DNA of 38,336 bases from assembly GCA_029624765.1 (NCBI GenBank), contig JARSSO010000001.1, positions 1 to 38,336 of the forward strand, read 5' to 3'. Numbering within the stretch: position 1 is the stretch's first letter; each line of letters begins with the position of its first letter. The position numbers and the translations under genes are program-made. This document shows positions 25,341 through 34,061 of the stretch, one piece after another. The notes under the pieces were generated by a model. The model saw only the letters and a list, made by a program, of their open reading frames with translations, ran no database searches and was not told the DNA's origin. The stretch is from Candidatus Contendibacter sp. (GTDB taxonomy: Bacteria > Pseudomonadota > Gammaproteobacteria > Competibacterales > Competibacteraceae).

Positions 25341-25398
25341 AAAAACCACCAAAGGAGGATGTGTGACAGACAGAGGAGAAAAGAGGCCTGCCACACAT
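25313..25398 (-). ncRNA. Candidate ~86-nt small RNA with anti-Shine-Dalgarno loop
   Basis: Read on the minus strand from about 25398, the RNA starts with an 11-bp stem (25359-25369 with 25388-25398) that includes one G-U pair possible only on this strand. Its 18-nt loop is pyrimidine-rich and contains CUCCUC. A linker with CCUCCUUU, the same core as the 16S anti-Shine-Dalgarno tail, follows, then the terminator. A TAAAAT -10 box ends 5-6 nt upstream of the stem; the -35 region is weak. It could alternatively be processed from the 3' end of the MmgE/PrpD messenger. No known family recognised. Confidence 0.55.
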
Positions 25399-25403
25399 TC
25401 TCT

Positions 25404-25409
25404 ATTTTA
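25404..25409 (-). promoter_or_regulatory. Possible -10 box for the sRNA candidate
   Basis: TAAAAT on the minus strand, one mismatch from TATAAT in an AT-rich context. It is placed so that transcription would start at about 25398, exactly where the first RNA stem begins. The matching -35 element is poor (TATGTT at 17-nt spacing), so activation by a regulator or weak basal expression would be expected. Confidence 0.4.
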
Positions 25410-25438
25410 CCAGGAAATTTAGAGTAAACATACTACTT

Positions 25439-25468
25439 GGTGTTGTTTTTGGGCCAAAAAGCAACACC
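25439..25468. repeat. Near-perfect palindrome upstream of the sRNA candidate
   Basis: ggtgttgtttttgg (25439-25452) is mirrored by ccaaaaagcaacacc (25454-25468) with one extra g. The arms are about 14 bp around one central base. It could be an operator for the minus-strand promoter next to it or a transcript hairpin; a TTGTTTT stretch follows on the plus strand, so a weak plus-strand terminator for glgX is another reading. Confidence 0.55.
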
Positions 25469-25529
25469 TTGTTTTAAAAGCAACTGATTCGGCCCATGGT
25501 TTGGTCGAATGATCGAAGTATTGGAGTTC

Positions 25530-26816
25530 TCAAGGCAATTCTGGCAGCACCTCGTCGTCAGACAGAGCCAGAATGGCGTCAATGAGCCGATCGGTCTTGC
25601 TAACCTCGCCGTGAGTCATCAACATTCGCGCCTTGGTGATCAATTCAATTGGCGTCAGCGGCGCCTCGGGATCGCCCTTGGCGTGAGTCCGCCGCACCGT
25701 CAGGCGTTCGCCGCCGCGCACCGTGACGGTCACCGCGCTGCCCCAGGCCTTCGGATAGGCTGAGGCGTAGGGTTCGGCGACCCGCGCGGTCACCTGTTCC
25801 CGCAGCCCCGCCAGTTCCCGCCGCGCCGGCTCGGCGAACGCGGCGAAATCCACCGTTTCCCGGCTCAATGCCGCCGCCACGCAATGTTGCAGGGAGAACT
25901 TGGCCTCATAGTCGCTCTGCGGCGCGGGCCGGTCGCAGACCTCCAGCGCCGCCGGATAGGTTTCCACCTCGACCTGTTCGATGGCGCCGGCCATCACGTG
26001 GCGCCGCAGTTCCTGCGCGGCGTCGATGGCGGGATGGGTATGGCGACAGGAGGGCCAGGGCTTGACCGAGGTCAGCAACAATTGCCAGGGGCCGTCGGGA
26101 TCGCGCGTGATCGCCTCGGGATCGGGGTCGGGACAGGTGGCGGCAAACCAGCCTTTCGCGCCTTCCAGCATCGTCGGTGGCCCGGTGAAGCCATGCCGCG
26201 CCAAATCCGCCGCCAACACGCCCGCTTCCGCCGCCCGCCCGGCGTGCAAGTGCTTGGTCATCGTGCCGGCTTCCAGGAATTGCCAGAGTCCGGCGGATTG
26301 CGCGCCGGCATTGCCCAAAGCGTTGACCGTCGCCGGCGCGTCGAGGCGCAGCAGCGCCGCCGTTGCCATGGCCGAGCCGTAGGGACCGCAGGTGGCGGTG
26401 TTGTGCCACAGGCGATAGTGGGACGGTCCAACCGCCATCCCCACTCGGGTCGCCGCCTCGAACCCCCACAGCACCGCCCGCAGCATGGCGTGGCCGCGAA
26501 TGCCTTCCCGGGTCGCCACCGCCCAGGCCGCCGGAACCACGACGCAGCCGGGATGCACCACCGAGGCTCGATGCAGATCGTCGGTTTCCAGGATGTGGGT
26601 CAGCGTTCCCAGCAGAAAGGCGCGGCGCGCGGCGTCGGTCGGCGCGGCGGCCTCGGCCCAGCGCGACAGGATAGCCCCTGGCTCACTCATTCGTCCCGCC
26701 AGGGCGTTCGCCATCGCATCCAGCACCAACAGCGCGGCGTGCTCCAAATCGGCGGGCGTGATGGGTTTTGCAGTGATCAGTTCGGTCAACCGCTGGGTCA
26801 GGGTTGGATCGCTCAT
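25530..26816 (-). CDS. MmgE/PrpD family protein
   Basis: A 428-residue member of the MmgE/PrpD fold, which includes 2-methylcitrate dehydratase and cis-aconitate decarboxylase. It starts at ATG 26816, six nt after a strong AAGGAG; the longer open frame has no family sequence. Recognisable parts are LEHAALLVLDAMANALAGR, the HPGCVVVPAAWAVA core, the VGPSHYRLWHNTATCGPYGS segment, and the C-terminal VKPWPSCRHTHPAIDAAQEL, typical of the family. No propionate or citrate genes are nearby, so the substrate is not indicated. The terminator at 25313-25340 could end its transcript after a ~200-nt trailer. Confidence 0.88.
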   Translation of the reverse strand: MSDPTLTQRLTELITAKPITPADLEHAALLVLDAMANALAGRMSEPGAILSRWAEAAAPTDAARRAFLLGTLTHILETDDLHRASVVHPGCVVVPAAWAVATREGIRGHAMLRAVLWGFEAATRVGMAVGPSHYRLWHNTATCGPYGSAMATAALLRLDAPATVNALGNAGAQSAGLWQFLEAGTMTKHLHAGRAAEAGVLAADLARHGFTGPPTMLEGAKGWFAATCPDPDPEAITRDPDGPWQLLLTSVKPWPSCRHTHPAIDAAQELRRHVMAGAIEQVEVETYPAALEVCDRPAPQSDYEAKFSLQHCVAAALSRETVDFAAFAEPARRELAGLREQVTARVAEPYASAYPKAWGSAVTVTVRGGERLTVRRTHAKGDPEAPLTPIELITKARMLMTHGEVSKTDRLIDAILALSDDEVLPELP

Positions 26817-26916
26817 GCGGTTCTCCTTGGGGCGGAGCGGGGCATTGGAAGAACGCGCTTGGAGCGCGATGGCATGATCGAAAGTGTAGCCGAGCGGCGC
26901 GTTGAGCGGTTGCCGA

Positions 26917-27840
26917 TCAATCCTTCCAGGGCCGCTCGCACGCCATGAAACCCCGCCAGAGATCATGGAAGGCGTGTTCCTGGACATCCAGCCGGCAGCC
27001 GTACCAGCCCTCGATGACTTGGCGGGCGGCGGCAACGGTTCGCAGCCGCGCCTCGTCCAGCAACCGGCGCGCGACCGCGATGTCGTTCATGATGCCCAGG
27101 CTATCTTGCAGCCGGGCCAGCGCGCCGAGATAGGCCTTGACTGTCGACGCGGGGTACAGGCTGGCGAAGAAATCCAGGGCGTAGCGCAATTCCTTGATCC
27201 GAATCCGCAACCTGTGCCGCTCCACGGCGGAAAGTTCGGCGAACGCCTCGCCTTGTTTCTCGACCCGCCGATGGTCGCGACCGAGTAATGAGGTGGCAAA
27301 ATCCACTGCCGGTTGCGTCAGCCGCTCCCGCCGCTTGTCGTCCAGGTTCTCCCGCCAGGTGCGGTTGTCCAACCATTCGGCGAGTGCCCGCGTCAGTTGC
27401 TGATAGCGGGGATCGGCCAGCGCCTCGCGCAGCGTGCGATGGTGGGTCTGGCGGATGGTCTCGGCCCTGGTTCGGAACAGAGCCAGGCCGCGTTTGCGCG
27501 GGAAGTGGGCCAGCATCGGCGCCATCCCTTCCTCCAGAAAGACATCCCAGTCGCGGGCCGGCCCCAGGAAACCGTTCAGCCAGCGGATGTCCTCGACGAG
27601 CGCGGCGCTGACCTCGCGGGGAATCAGCGGACGGAATATCTTGAGGCCGGACCGCAGTCGGCGGAATGCCACCCGCATCTGATGGACGCCCTCCATTTGC
27701 CCGTCCAGCACCGCCGCTCGGTTCGCCTCGGCGTGGCGCAGGCACGCGCCGATGATGGCGACGAAGGCGTCTTCGCCGGTGACGTCGGCATCCAGTTGAA
27801 CTGGGCTGGCTTTAACGTGGGTGATGGCTTTCGGAGTCAC
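26917..27840 (-). CDS. CHAD domain protein
   Basis: A 307-residue all-helical CHAD protein. Two basic helical repeats carry the conserved His and Arg pattern: VHQMRVAFRRLRSGLKIF at about residue 55 and RHRLRIRIKELRYALDFF further on. CHAD proteins bind inorganic polyphosphate and locate to polyphosphate granules in studied bacteria, which would fit a storage-compound lifestyle. Here the domain stands alone, without the CYTH triphosphatase to which it is often fused. The start is GTG 27840 (or TTG 27846); I chose GTG for its spacing from CGGA. It lies 100 nt upstream of the MmgE/PrpD gene. Confidence 0.87.
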   Translation of the reverse strand: MTPKAITHVKASPVQLDADVTGEDAFVAIIGACLRHAEANRAAVLDGQMEGVHQMRVAFRRLRSGLKIFRPLIPREVSAALVEDIRWLNGFLGPARDWDVFLEEGMAPMLAHFPRKRGLALFRTRAETIRQTHHRTLREALADPRYQQLTRALAEWLDNRTWRENLDDKRRERLTQPAVDFATSLLGRDHRRVEKQGEAFAELSAVERHRLRIRIKELRYALDFFASLYPASTVKAYLGALARLQDSLGIMNDIAVARRLLDEARLRTVAAARQVIEGWYGCRLDVQEHAFHDLWRGFMACERPWKD

Positions 27841-27890
27841 GGGCAATATCCGTTACAGTCAAAACAGCAGTTAGGATGCGCTACGGGGAT

Positions 27891-30800
27891 TCAGGTGCGA
27901 AGTTCACCCAGATACCAAAAGGTCGGGTACCGCAAGTCCATACCCGTGACTTGAACCGCATGGTTTTCCAAGCGGGACGCTTGTCGTTCCGGCGAGCTGT
28001 CGAAGGGATACGCTGCGCGGACGCCCGGTATGATTCGCCAGTAGCCCAAACCCTGATCGAGGCGCATTCGCCAGCAAGCGCCGTCAATCCAGCGCAAACG
28101 TAACTCCCGCGCATGGGGCAAGTGATACGTCGCCACTTCCGAAAACGTGACAGCACCCAGTGTGTTCAACAAGGCTTCAAACACGGCGCGGCGGTCATCA
28201 CCATCGCGCCAGTCGTGGTGTAGCAGGCGGGGTTCACCGGTATCACGAGATTCCAGCGTTGCCGTAGCGATGATAATCCGGGTGTCGGGTTGTCGGCCAC
28301 GCAGGGTTTCGAGCCAGTCGCGCAGCAACAGCAACATCAGCGGCGACCGTAGATAACGGTCGTTGTATGCAATTTCCACCAGTGGCGTTTTATCCGATAA
28401 CCGGTGGGCAAGTTCCGGGACGCGCTGGCTGATCAGCATCCAGGCGCGGCTTCCAAAGCCGTTGCTGGCACCGTTCAACTCGGTGGTGATCGCTAGTTCA
28501 TGCAACAAGTCGGCGGGTGGATGCCGTAATGCTTCAGGCGCGCACGCCAGCCAATTGTCCGGCAACGACGGGAGTGGTTCCGTGCTGCTCAAGCGCAGAA
28601 AGCGGGTTTGCTGAAAGCTATTGCCCCAGTTCGGCCCTGGCGCCAGCGCGTCCGAATCACTGACGGCCCAGCGTACACTACCAATTTTGCCGGCCAATTC
28701 GATGGCAAACGGCAGCGATGAGGTTCCAACGGTCGGTTGGTCCGGGGCAACATGTAATTGTGCGCCGACGAAGCGCAGCAGTGCAGCGAGTTCATCGGCC
28801 AGCGGCGCTGGCAATCGGTCGAGACAACGGCGCGGTGCGATCAATACGACTCGCGTACTGCTGGCGCTGGCCCTCAACAGCTCATCCCGTAGTCGCCACG
28901 CCAGTGGTTCCCATTGTTCCGAATGGCCGCCCAGGAATAGCCGCAATTCGCTAATCGCACTGTGCTGGAATTCCCGGCGCAGGGCCAGCACGGTTGGTTC
29001 CAGTTCGATCTGGGTGGCTGGACCGAATACCTGTAATTCGGGCGGTAGTTCCAGACCGGTGAGAAAGTCGCTATCCAGCAGCGCTAATGCCCGGCGGCGG
29101 TCGAGATCGTCAAGATGAAACTGAGTGTCGTAACTGAGCAAGCATCCGTGGCAGGCCCCGTCGCAACCCCGGGCGCACTGAAGAATGTCGCGTGCCTGCT
29201 TGAACAGCTCGGGCAACCACGGCGCGGCGGTAGTCACATAACCCGCACCGCCGGTCGCGGTGTCATAGAGATAAATCGAATGCGCTGGTTGTCCCGCCGC
29301 ATCCAGGTTTTGAGCGACGGTACAGCCGATTTCCTGTTCCTCAATGCCCAGCTTGTTGGTCAGCGCCCGACGCAGGGCGACACCGAGCGAATACGCGGTG
29401 ATCCGGTCGAGCGGGGCGTCGCTATATGGCTCTCGCAACTGCAATTCGAGAATATCGGTGCGTTCGGCAATACCCAGCAGGATACCTCGTTTGATCGCCC
29501 AATCTTCGTGATTGCCGGGACATTCGGTTTCGTGGTCGTGATCCCGCCCGCCGAGCAGGCGCTTGTGCAGTTTCAGGCCATCAAGATCGGGCATGGAGTC
29601 GGCTTTACCGCAGCGCAGACAGACTGCGTAACCCTCGCCGTGCAAACCATCGGAGCGGTGGAACAAGTGGCCCTGAGTGCTGTAGCGATAACGACCCAGC
29701 GCCGGCGTCGGCAACCAGACCCACGCCGCGCCTTCCAACGAAATCAGCGGATCGCGTACCGGGATATACTGAGGCGTGCTCACATCGTTGTGAGGTTCAT
29801 AACGGATGTCCACCGCAAAGCCGGCCGGCTGCAGATATTCGTAGCGGGTTAGCTTATTGCCGGTATAGCCACAATGCGGACAGCGTTCTGGCATGGTAGG
29901 GCGGGTTCCGCTACCGCCGCAGGAGCCGCAGCGCCAAACCCAACGGATGGCCTGAATTTCCGGTGGCCCGTCCTGATCTGCCGGGATGTGCCAGTTCAGA
30001 GTAATACCACTGCTGCGATAAACCCGGCCATCCAGCACGGTATCTGTGCCGGGCGCGTAATCACGCAACGCAATGGCCAGATCGCGGGAGGGTGATTCGT
30101 TACGCAACATCTTGGCGGTGGTGGTGCGCAGGGAGACCACGTTAATGGGAAATCCGTGACCGGGCAGGAAACCCCGGTTGGCCAGTTCGCTGAGCAGGTA
30201 TTCGTCTTCGATACGTTGGCATTGAATCTTCAGGGCGCGTTCGGCCGGACTGTTCACTTGAATTCCCTGGCGGCCCCGCACCAATTCCAATTGATCGCGC
30301 AAGGCATCAATTTCTTCCCGCCAACCTGCGGCGGTTTGTTCAATCGCGTCAGCGGTGACAGTCAGCAATGCCGACGCTTCAAGACCTTCGAGACAGCTTC
30401 GGCGCACCAGTTGACCAATGCCCTGCATCAAATGGACGTCCTGATTGGCGTCGCTTCGGCACCATTCGGCAAATCGCGCATGGGGCGCGGTAACATCAGG
30501 AGTGGTGGCATCAAAGAACCAGTGAGCGGTCAGTCGGTGCAGATTCTGGCTATGGCGACCGAGAAAAGCGGCCAACACCAGCGCATTGATATGCCTGCTG
30601 ACGATGCGCTCGCTTTGCAGGGACACGAGCGGTGCGGCCAGCGGGGTGATGAACGGCCAGAGCGGATTACGAAATACGGCGTCCCCATGGGGGGAAGCCT
30701 TGCACAGGGTGAAACTGGCGGCGGCGGTTTCCCGCCGACGCCCGGCGCGGCCAGCGCGTTGCAGGAAATTGGCTGGATGCGGTGGCACATTGTTCATCGC

Positions 30801-33800
30801 CACCGCCGACAGACCGCCGATGTCTACGCCCATTTCCATGGTGGTGGAGCAGCTCAAAACGTTCAGCTTGCCTTCCTTGAACAGCTTTTCCCGTTGTTCG
30901 AGCTTCCGGGCGGAAATCTGCGCCGAGTGCTCCTTGACGCGAAAAAAGCGGGCGTGACTGGCGATGCGGTCGCTCAATTCTGGCCAGGCGCCCAATTCGC
31001 GCAAGCGCAGAATGCGCTCGTCATTTTCCAGCCAGTGGTTAATGTCTTCAGAATCGGCGTTATGCCAGAAGGCGTTGGGTACGCGCGGCATCTCAACCCG
31101 TAGGCATTGCGCCAGACCTTGGTTGGCGCCGTTCGGCATGTAGGGACTGAGGCCACGGAAAGCGAGGGGCAGCAGTCGGCGGGTGATCGGACAAAGCCAC
31201 GCCTGCCGAACCTCAGCAATCTCGGCGGTTTGCGGCAAGCTCAGCCGGTAGCCTTCCTCAAAGCTTTGCAACAGGCCAGCGTTACCCAATGTCTGCCAAG
31301 CCGCCACCAACAATTCATTGATCAAGCTGGCGCCTTCCGGCGTCTTAGCATCAAGTTGCAAAGCATGGGCGAGTAAAATCACCAAGCGGTTGCGTAATGA
31401 ACCGCCCCGGGCTTGCGGCCAAGACGCTTGTTGCCGGGGTTTGCCAGATTCGCCCGGACTGATCAGGTAGCGCCCCCGCCCTGGAAAACCGAACCAGCGG
31501 AGTTGCTGGCGAGTGACTTCCACGGCGGAAATCGCCCGGACGTAATGATTCAGCGCCACGCCCAGGAAATCACGCCAGTCGTCAAGGCTGAAATTTCTTT
31601 GTTGCCAGACAGCAGGAGCCGCTTTGACGTTAGCCAGCGCGGGATAACGCAACCGCAATAAACCCAGCGTTTCCAGCGAGTTCTGGCGCTTCGAGCGGCG
31701 GAAGAATTCCCGCAACAGGCAGAGGTGAGCCAGTTCGCCGTCACTCAGTTCGCCGCCGGTTTGCTCTTTCAAACCCGCCAGCATCCAACGTTCAAAGCCG
31801 GGTTCCGCCAACAACCGCTGAACTGCCTCATTCCACCCCAGCCGACCGAGCGGCGGCGTGTCGAGTTCGGCCAACTTGGCGCGTTTCTCCTGAATATCCT
31901 TGCCAAGAACCGATGAGAGACTGGGGTCGTTGTTCACCAACTGTTCAAATTGAACGATTCTTTGGCGCAGTTCTTCAATCTTCTCTTCATTCCGGGTGGG
32001 AACTGCTGCGGCAACGTGGTGATACAGCAAACTCCGCACATAATTCCGTTCCGCTTCCTGCTGTGCCTTGGCTGCGAAACGGGCAGTGCCTTGTCGGCTG
32101 TCGCTGAAGGTGATCAGCCGCCGTCCATCGAGCGGTAGCGGTGTGTCGCTCTTCCCAAGGGGCTGCATGTGGGCCAGCAAAGTAGGTATCGCCACACCGA
32201 GCAGGAACGGAGCGCCAAGCCGGGCCGGTTTGAACAAGCTCATCGGGGATTTTTCCCGTTCGCCACATACCGGGCAGTGCAGGCGGCCATCCTCTTCCGG
32301 CCCACGGACATGCACCCGCGCGCCGGATTCAGTGGCGCAATCGAAGCGATTTTCCTTTGAAAGCCAGCCGGACAGATGGCTCTGTCCGGGTTCAGTCAAC
32401 AATCGTGGCAATCCTTGCCGGGGGTCGGCCATGGGTTCGTTGTCCTCATCTTCCTCGGTCTCCGGTGGTTCCAATTCTTGTTGAAACTCATCCTCGTCGA
32501 CGGGAGAAGGCCGGGGTAGGAGCCAGGAGGCATCAACATCATTCTTTTCCCGCGCCGCCAGATATTCCGCTCCACATTCGCCGCATTGCACCAACTCAAA
32601 AGCGGGCATGCGGCAAACTGGGCAATGAGTACGCCGCTCCAGAAACACCGGGCCAAACGGCCAGCGCGCATTGTCAAGCGGCGTATTTTTTCGACCGGGA
32701 CAGGTGAAATTGGCGCAGACCCAAAGGCCGGTTTGTGCTCGTTCGAGAAAATGGCCGCGCAACGGCAGAAAGGGTTCGCCGGCGACATCGTGCGCACCGG
32801 TGGCAAGATCGAGCAGCTCCAGCGTATTGTGGCGCGTGATCTCATCGCTCTGTCCAAAGAGGATTTCCGCCAGTTGCGACAACCGCGCCGCACCTTCGGT
32901 AATCCGTTGTCGGACGGCGCGCGCCGGTGGGCTCACCGCCAGGACATCGTAAAGACCTTCCCGGTTCATTTCGCGCAACACCGCCGGCGCTGGCAGCGGG
33001 CGAGCCATCGCCGCCATTTTTGGATCGAGTGGCGGCGTCCGTCGGTTTCCGACGATCACCCGTACCCGCTCGGAGGGCACGCCGGCAACCTGGGCCAGGA
33101 ATTCCTGCAATTGGTGCTGGCTGTCTTTACCACCGGCAAACGTCGCGGAAGTAGCGACGAAGTGAACGTCTTCGGCGCGGCAACCGAAGCCATGCAGCAC
33201 CCGCCGCAACAGCAGGGCGATTTCAGCGGCTTGCGAACCCATGTAGATATGCGCTTCGTCAAGTACGATCCAACGCAACCGCCCTTGAGAAGCATCGAGA
33301 ATCGGTCGGTCGTCAGCTCGCACCAGCAGGTATTCGAGCATGGTGGCGTTGGTGACCAGAATCGGCGGCGGGTCGGCGCGCAACACATCGCGACCCAAAA
33401 CCTCGCTGGCATACGGTTGATCGCGTTTTGGGGGCGACTGGTAGGGCGTGTTGCCGTTGTACAAGCAGAAGCGGATACGCCCTTTGAACGGTTCCGACCA
33501 AGCCACCAGGCGATCCCGCTGGCTTTTAATCAGCGCGTTGAGCGGGTAAAGGAACAACGCCCGGACGCCGGTGAGCGGGATTGGCGAGCGGGCGGCTTCG
33601 GTGGCCAGATCGTGCAGAATCGGCCACAGAAAACATTCGGTTTTGCCGGAACCGGGGCCGCTAGTTACCAGCACCGAACGTAGCGGCCCCTCGGCCAGTA
33701 GCGTTTCACAGGCTTCAATCTGGTGTTGGTAAGGTTGCTGGTCTGCGGGAAAGGCGTATTCCCCGGCGAATTCCGCAGGTGGGTTGCCGAGCGCGCGGAT

Positions 33801-34049
33801 CAGATCGGGATGCAGCAGCGTTCCCGCCAAAGCGCCGAGCGTGGTTTCAGCCGGCGCCCAGCCGAAAGTAGCCTCGAACACCGGATCGGCCAGAAAGGAC
33901 CCCTCTGAACCGGCCATTCGTTCAAACCAGTTCCTCAGATGGTTTCGTAGCGGATCATTGCGGAAGCCGAGTTGACTCAGCACGGCGCGGCTAGCGCGGC
34001 GATTGAGTTGATCGGTCAGTGAGGTGAAAAACCCGGTAGGCGCATTCAT
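27891..34049 (-). CDS. druE: DruE-like giant DUF1998 helicase, type III Druantia
   Basis: A 2052-residue superfamily 2 helicase. Motifs: YQHQIEA at 107-113, Walker A GPGSGKT at 131-137, VLDEAHIYMG (DEAH 264-267), SAT at 301-303, TTMEMGVDIGG, and motif VI QRAGRAGRR at 1097-1105. Several Cys pairs suggest zinc ribbons (CPVC, CGEC, CGSCGG, CPHC). The DUF1998 C-terminal cluster C-x3-C-x3-C-x2-C lies at 1625-1636 in CARGCDGACHGC. A further ~400 residues of unknown function follow, with EIAYNDRYLRSPLML. Size and pairing with a ~1100-residue partner match Druantia type III (DruH-DruE), an anti-phage system. It starts 12 nt after druH. Confidence 0.85.
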   Translation of the reverse strand: MNAPTGFFTSLTDQLNRRASRAVLSQLGFRNDPLRNHLRNWFERMAGSEGSFLADPVFEATFGWAPAETTLGALAGTLLHPDLIRALGNPPAEFAGEYAFPADQQPYQHQIEACETLLAEGPLRSVLVTSGPGSGKTECFLWPILHDLATEAARSPIPLTGVRALFLYPLNALIKSQRDRLVAWSEPFKGRIRFCLYNGNTPYQSPPKRDQPYASEVLGRDVLRADPPPILVTNATMLEYLLVRADDRPILDASQGRLRWIVLDEAHIYMGSQAAEIALLLRRVLHGFGCRAEDVHFVATSATFAGGKDSQHQLQEFLAQVAGVPSERVRVIVGNRRTPPLDPKMAAMARPLPAPAVLREMNREGLYDVLAVSPPARAVRQRITEGAARLSQLAEILFGQSDEITRHNTLELLDLATGAHDVAGEPFLPLRGHFLERAQTGLWVCANFTCPGRKNTPLDNARWPFGPVFLERRTHCPVCRMPAFELVQCGECGAEYLAAREKNDVDASWLLPRPSPVDEDEFQQELEPPETEEDEDNEPMADPRQGLPRLLTEPGQSHLSGWLSKENRFDCATESGARVHVRGPEEDGRLHCPVCGEREKSPMSLFKPARLGAPFLLGVAIPTLLAHMQPLGKSDTPLPLDGRRLITFSDSRQGTARFAAKAQQEAERNYVRSLLYHHVAAAVPTRNEEKIEELRQRIVQFEQLVNNDPSLSSVLGKDIQEKRAKLAELDTPPLGRLGWNEAVQRLLAEPGFERWMLAGLKEQTGGELSDGELAHLCLLREFFRRSKRQNSLETLGLLRLRYPALANVKAAPAVWQQRNFSLDDWRDFLGVALNHYVRAISAVEVTRQQLRWFGFPGRGRYLISPGESGKPRQQASWPQARGGSLRNRLVILLAHALQLDAKTPEGASLINELLVAAWQTLGNAGLLQSFEEGYRLSLPQTAEIAEVRQAWLCPITRRLLPLAFRGLSPYMPNGANQGLAQCLRVEMPRVPNAFWHNADSEDINHWLENDERILRLRELGAWPELSDRIASHARFFRVKEHSAQISARKLEQREKLFKEGKLNVLSCSTTMEMGVDIGGLSAVAMNNVPPHPANFLQRAGRAGRRRETAAASFTLCKASPHGDAVFRNPLWPFITPLAAPLVSLQSERIVSRHINALVLAAFLGRHSQNLHRLTAHWFFDATTPDVTAPHARFAEWCRSDANQDVHLMQGIGQLVRRSCLEGLEASALLTVTADAIEQTAAGWREEIDALRDQLELVRGRQGIQVNSPAERALKIQCQRIEDEYLLSELANRGFLPGHGFPINVVSLRTTTAKMLRNESPSRDLAIALRDYAPGTDTVLDGRVYRSSGITLNWHIPADQDGPPEIQAIRWVWRCGSCGGSGTRPTMPERCPHCGYTGNKLTRYEYLQPAGFAVDIRYEPHNDVSTPQYIPVRDPLISLEGAAWVWLPTPALGRYRYSTQGHLFHRSDGLHGEGYAVCLRCGKADSMPDLDGLKLHKRLLGGRDHDHETECPGNHEDWAIKRGILLGIAERTDILELQLREPYSDAPLDRITAYSLGVALRRALTNKLGIEEQEIGCTVAQNLDAAGQPAHSIYLYDTATGGAGYVTTAAPWLPELFKQARDILQCARGCDGACHGCLLSYDTQFHLDDLDRRRALALLDSDFLTGLELPPELQVFGPATQIELEPTVLALRREFQHSAISELRLFLGGHSEQWEPLAWRLRDELLRASASSTRVVLIAPRRCLDRLPAPLADELAALLRFVGAQLHVAPDQPTVGTSSLPFAIELAGKIGSVRWAVSDSDALAPGPNWGNSFQQTRFLRLSSTEPLPSLPDNWLACAPEALRHPPADLLHELAITTELNGASNGFGSRAWMLISQRVPELAHRLSDKTPLVEIAYNDRYLRSPLMLLLLRDWLETLRGRQPDTRIIIATATLESRDTGEPRLLHHDWRDGDDRRAVFEALLNTLGAVTFSEVATYHLPHARELRLRWIDGACWRMRLDQGLGYWRIIPGVRAAYPFDSSPERQASRLENHAVQVTGMDLRYPTFWYLGELRT

Positions 34050-34061
34050 GCAGTGGGGTCC

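Larger units (their letters stand above)
25310..25529. other. Intergenic region holding an sRNA candidate and a palindrome
   Basis: This 220-bp gap lies between convergent glgX (plus) and the MmgE/PrpD gene (minus). It is AT-rich and contains, from left to right, a minus-strand terminator (25313-25340), a second stem-loop (25359-25398), a TAAAAT box (25404-25409, minus) and a long palindrome (25439-25468). The first three form the small-RNA candidate described separately. Confidence 0.7.

Noticed and set aside
25319..25345. Terminator for glgX on the plus strand
   Set aside because: The T run is on the minus strand; on the plus strand the stem is followed by A residues.
25351..25427. Plus-strand mini-gene of 22 codons after AAAGGAGG
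   Set aside because: The ribosome site abuts the ATG with no spacing, and the sequence is better explained as the complement of a structured minus-strand RNA.
26817..26916. Possible tRNA or regulatory RNA between CHAD and MmgE genes
   Set aside because: No cloverleaf or stable stem seen; only a ribosome site near the MmgE start.
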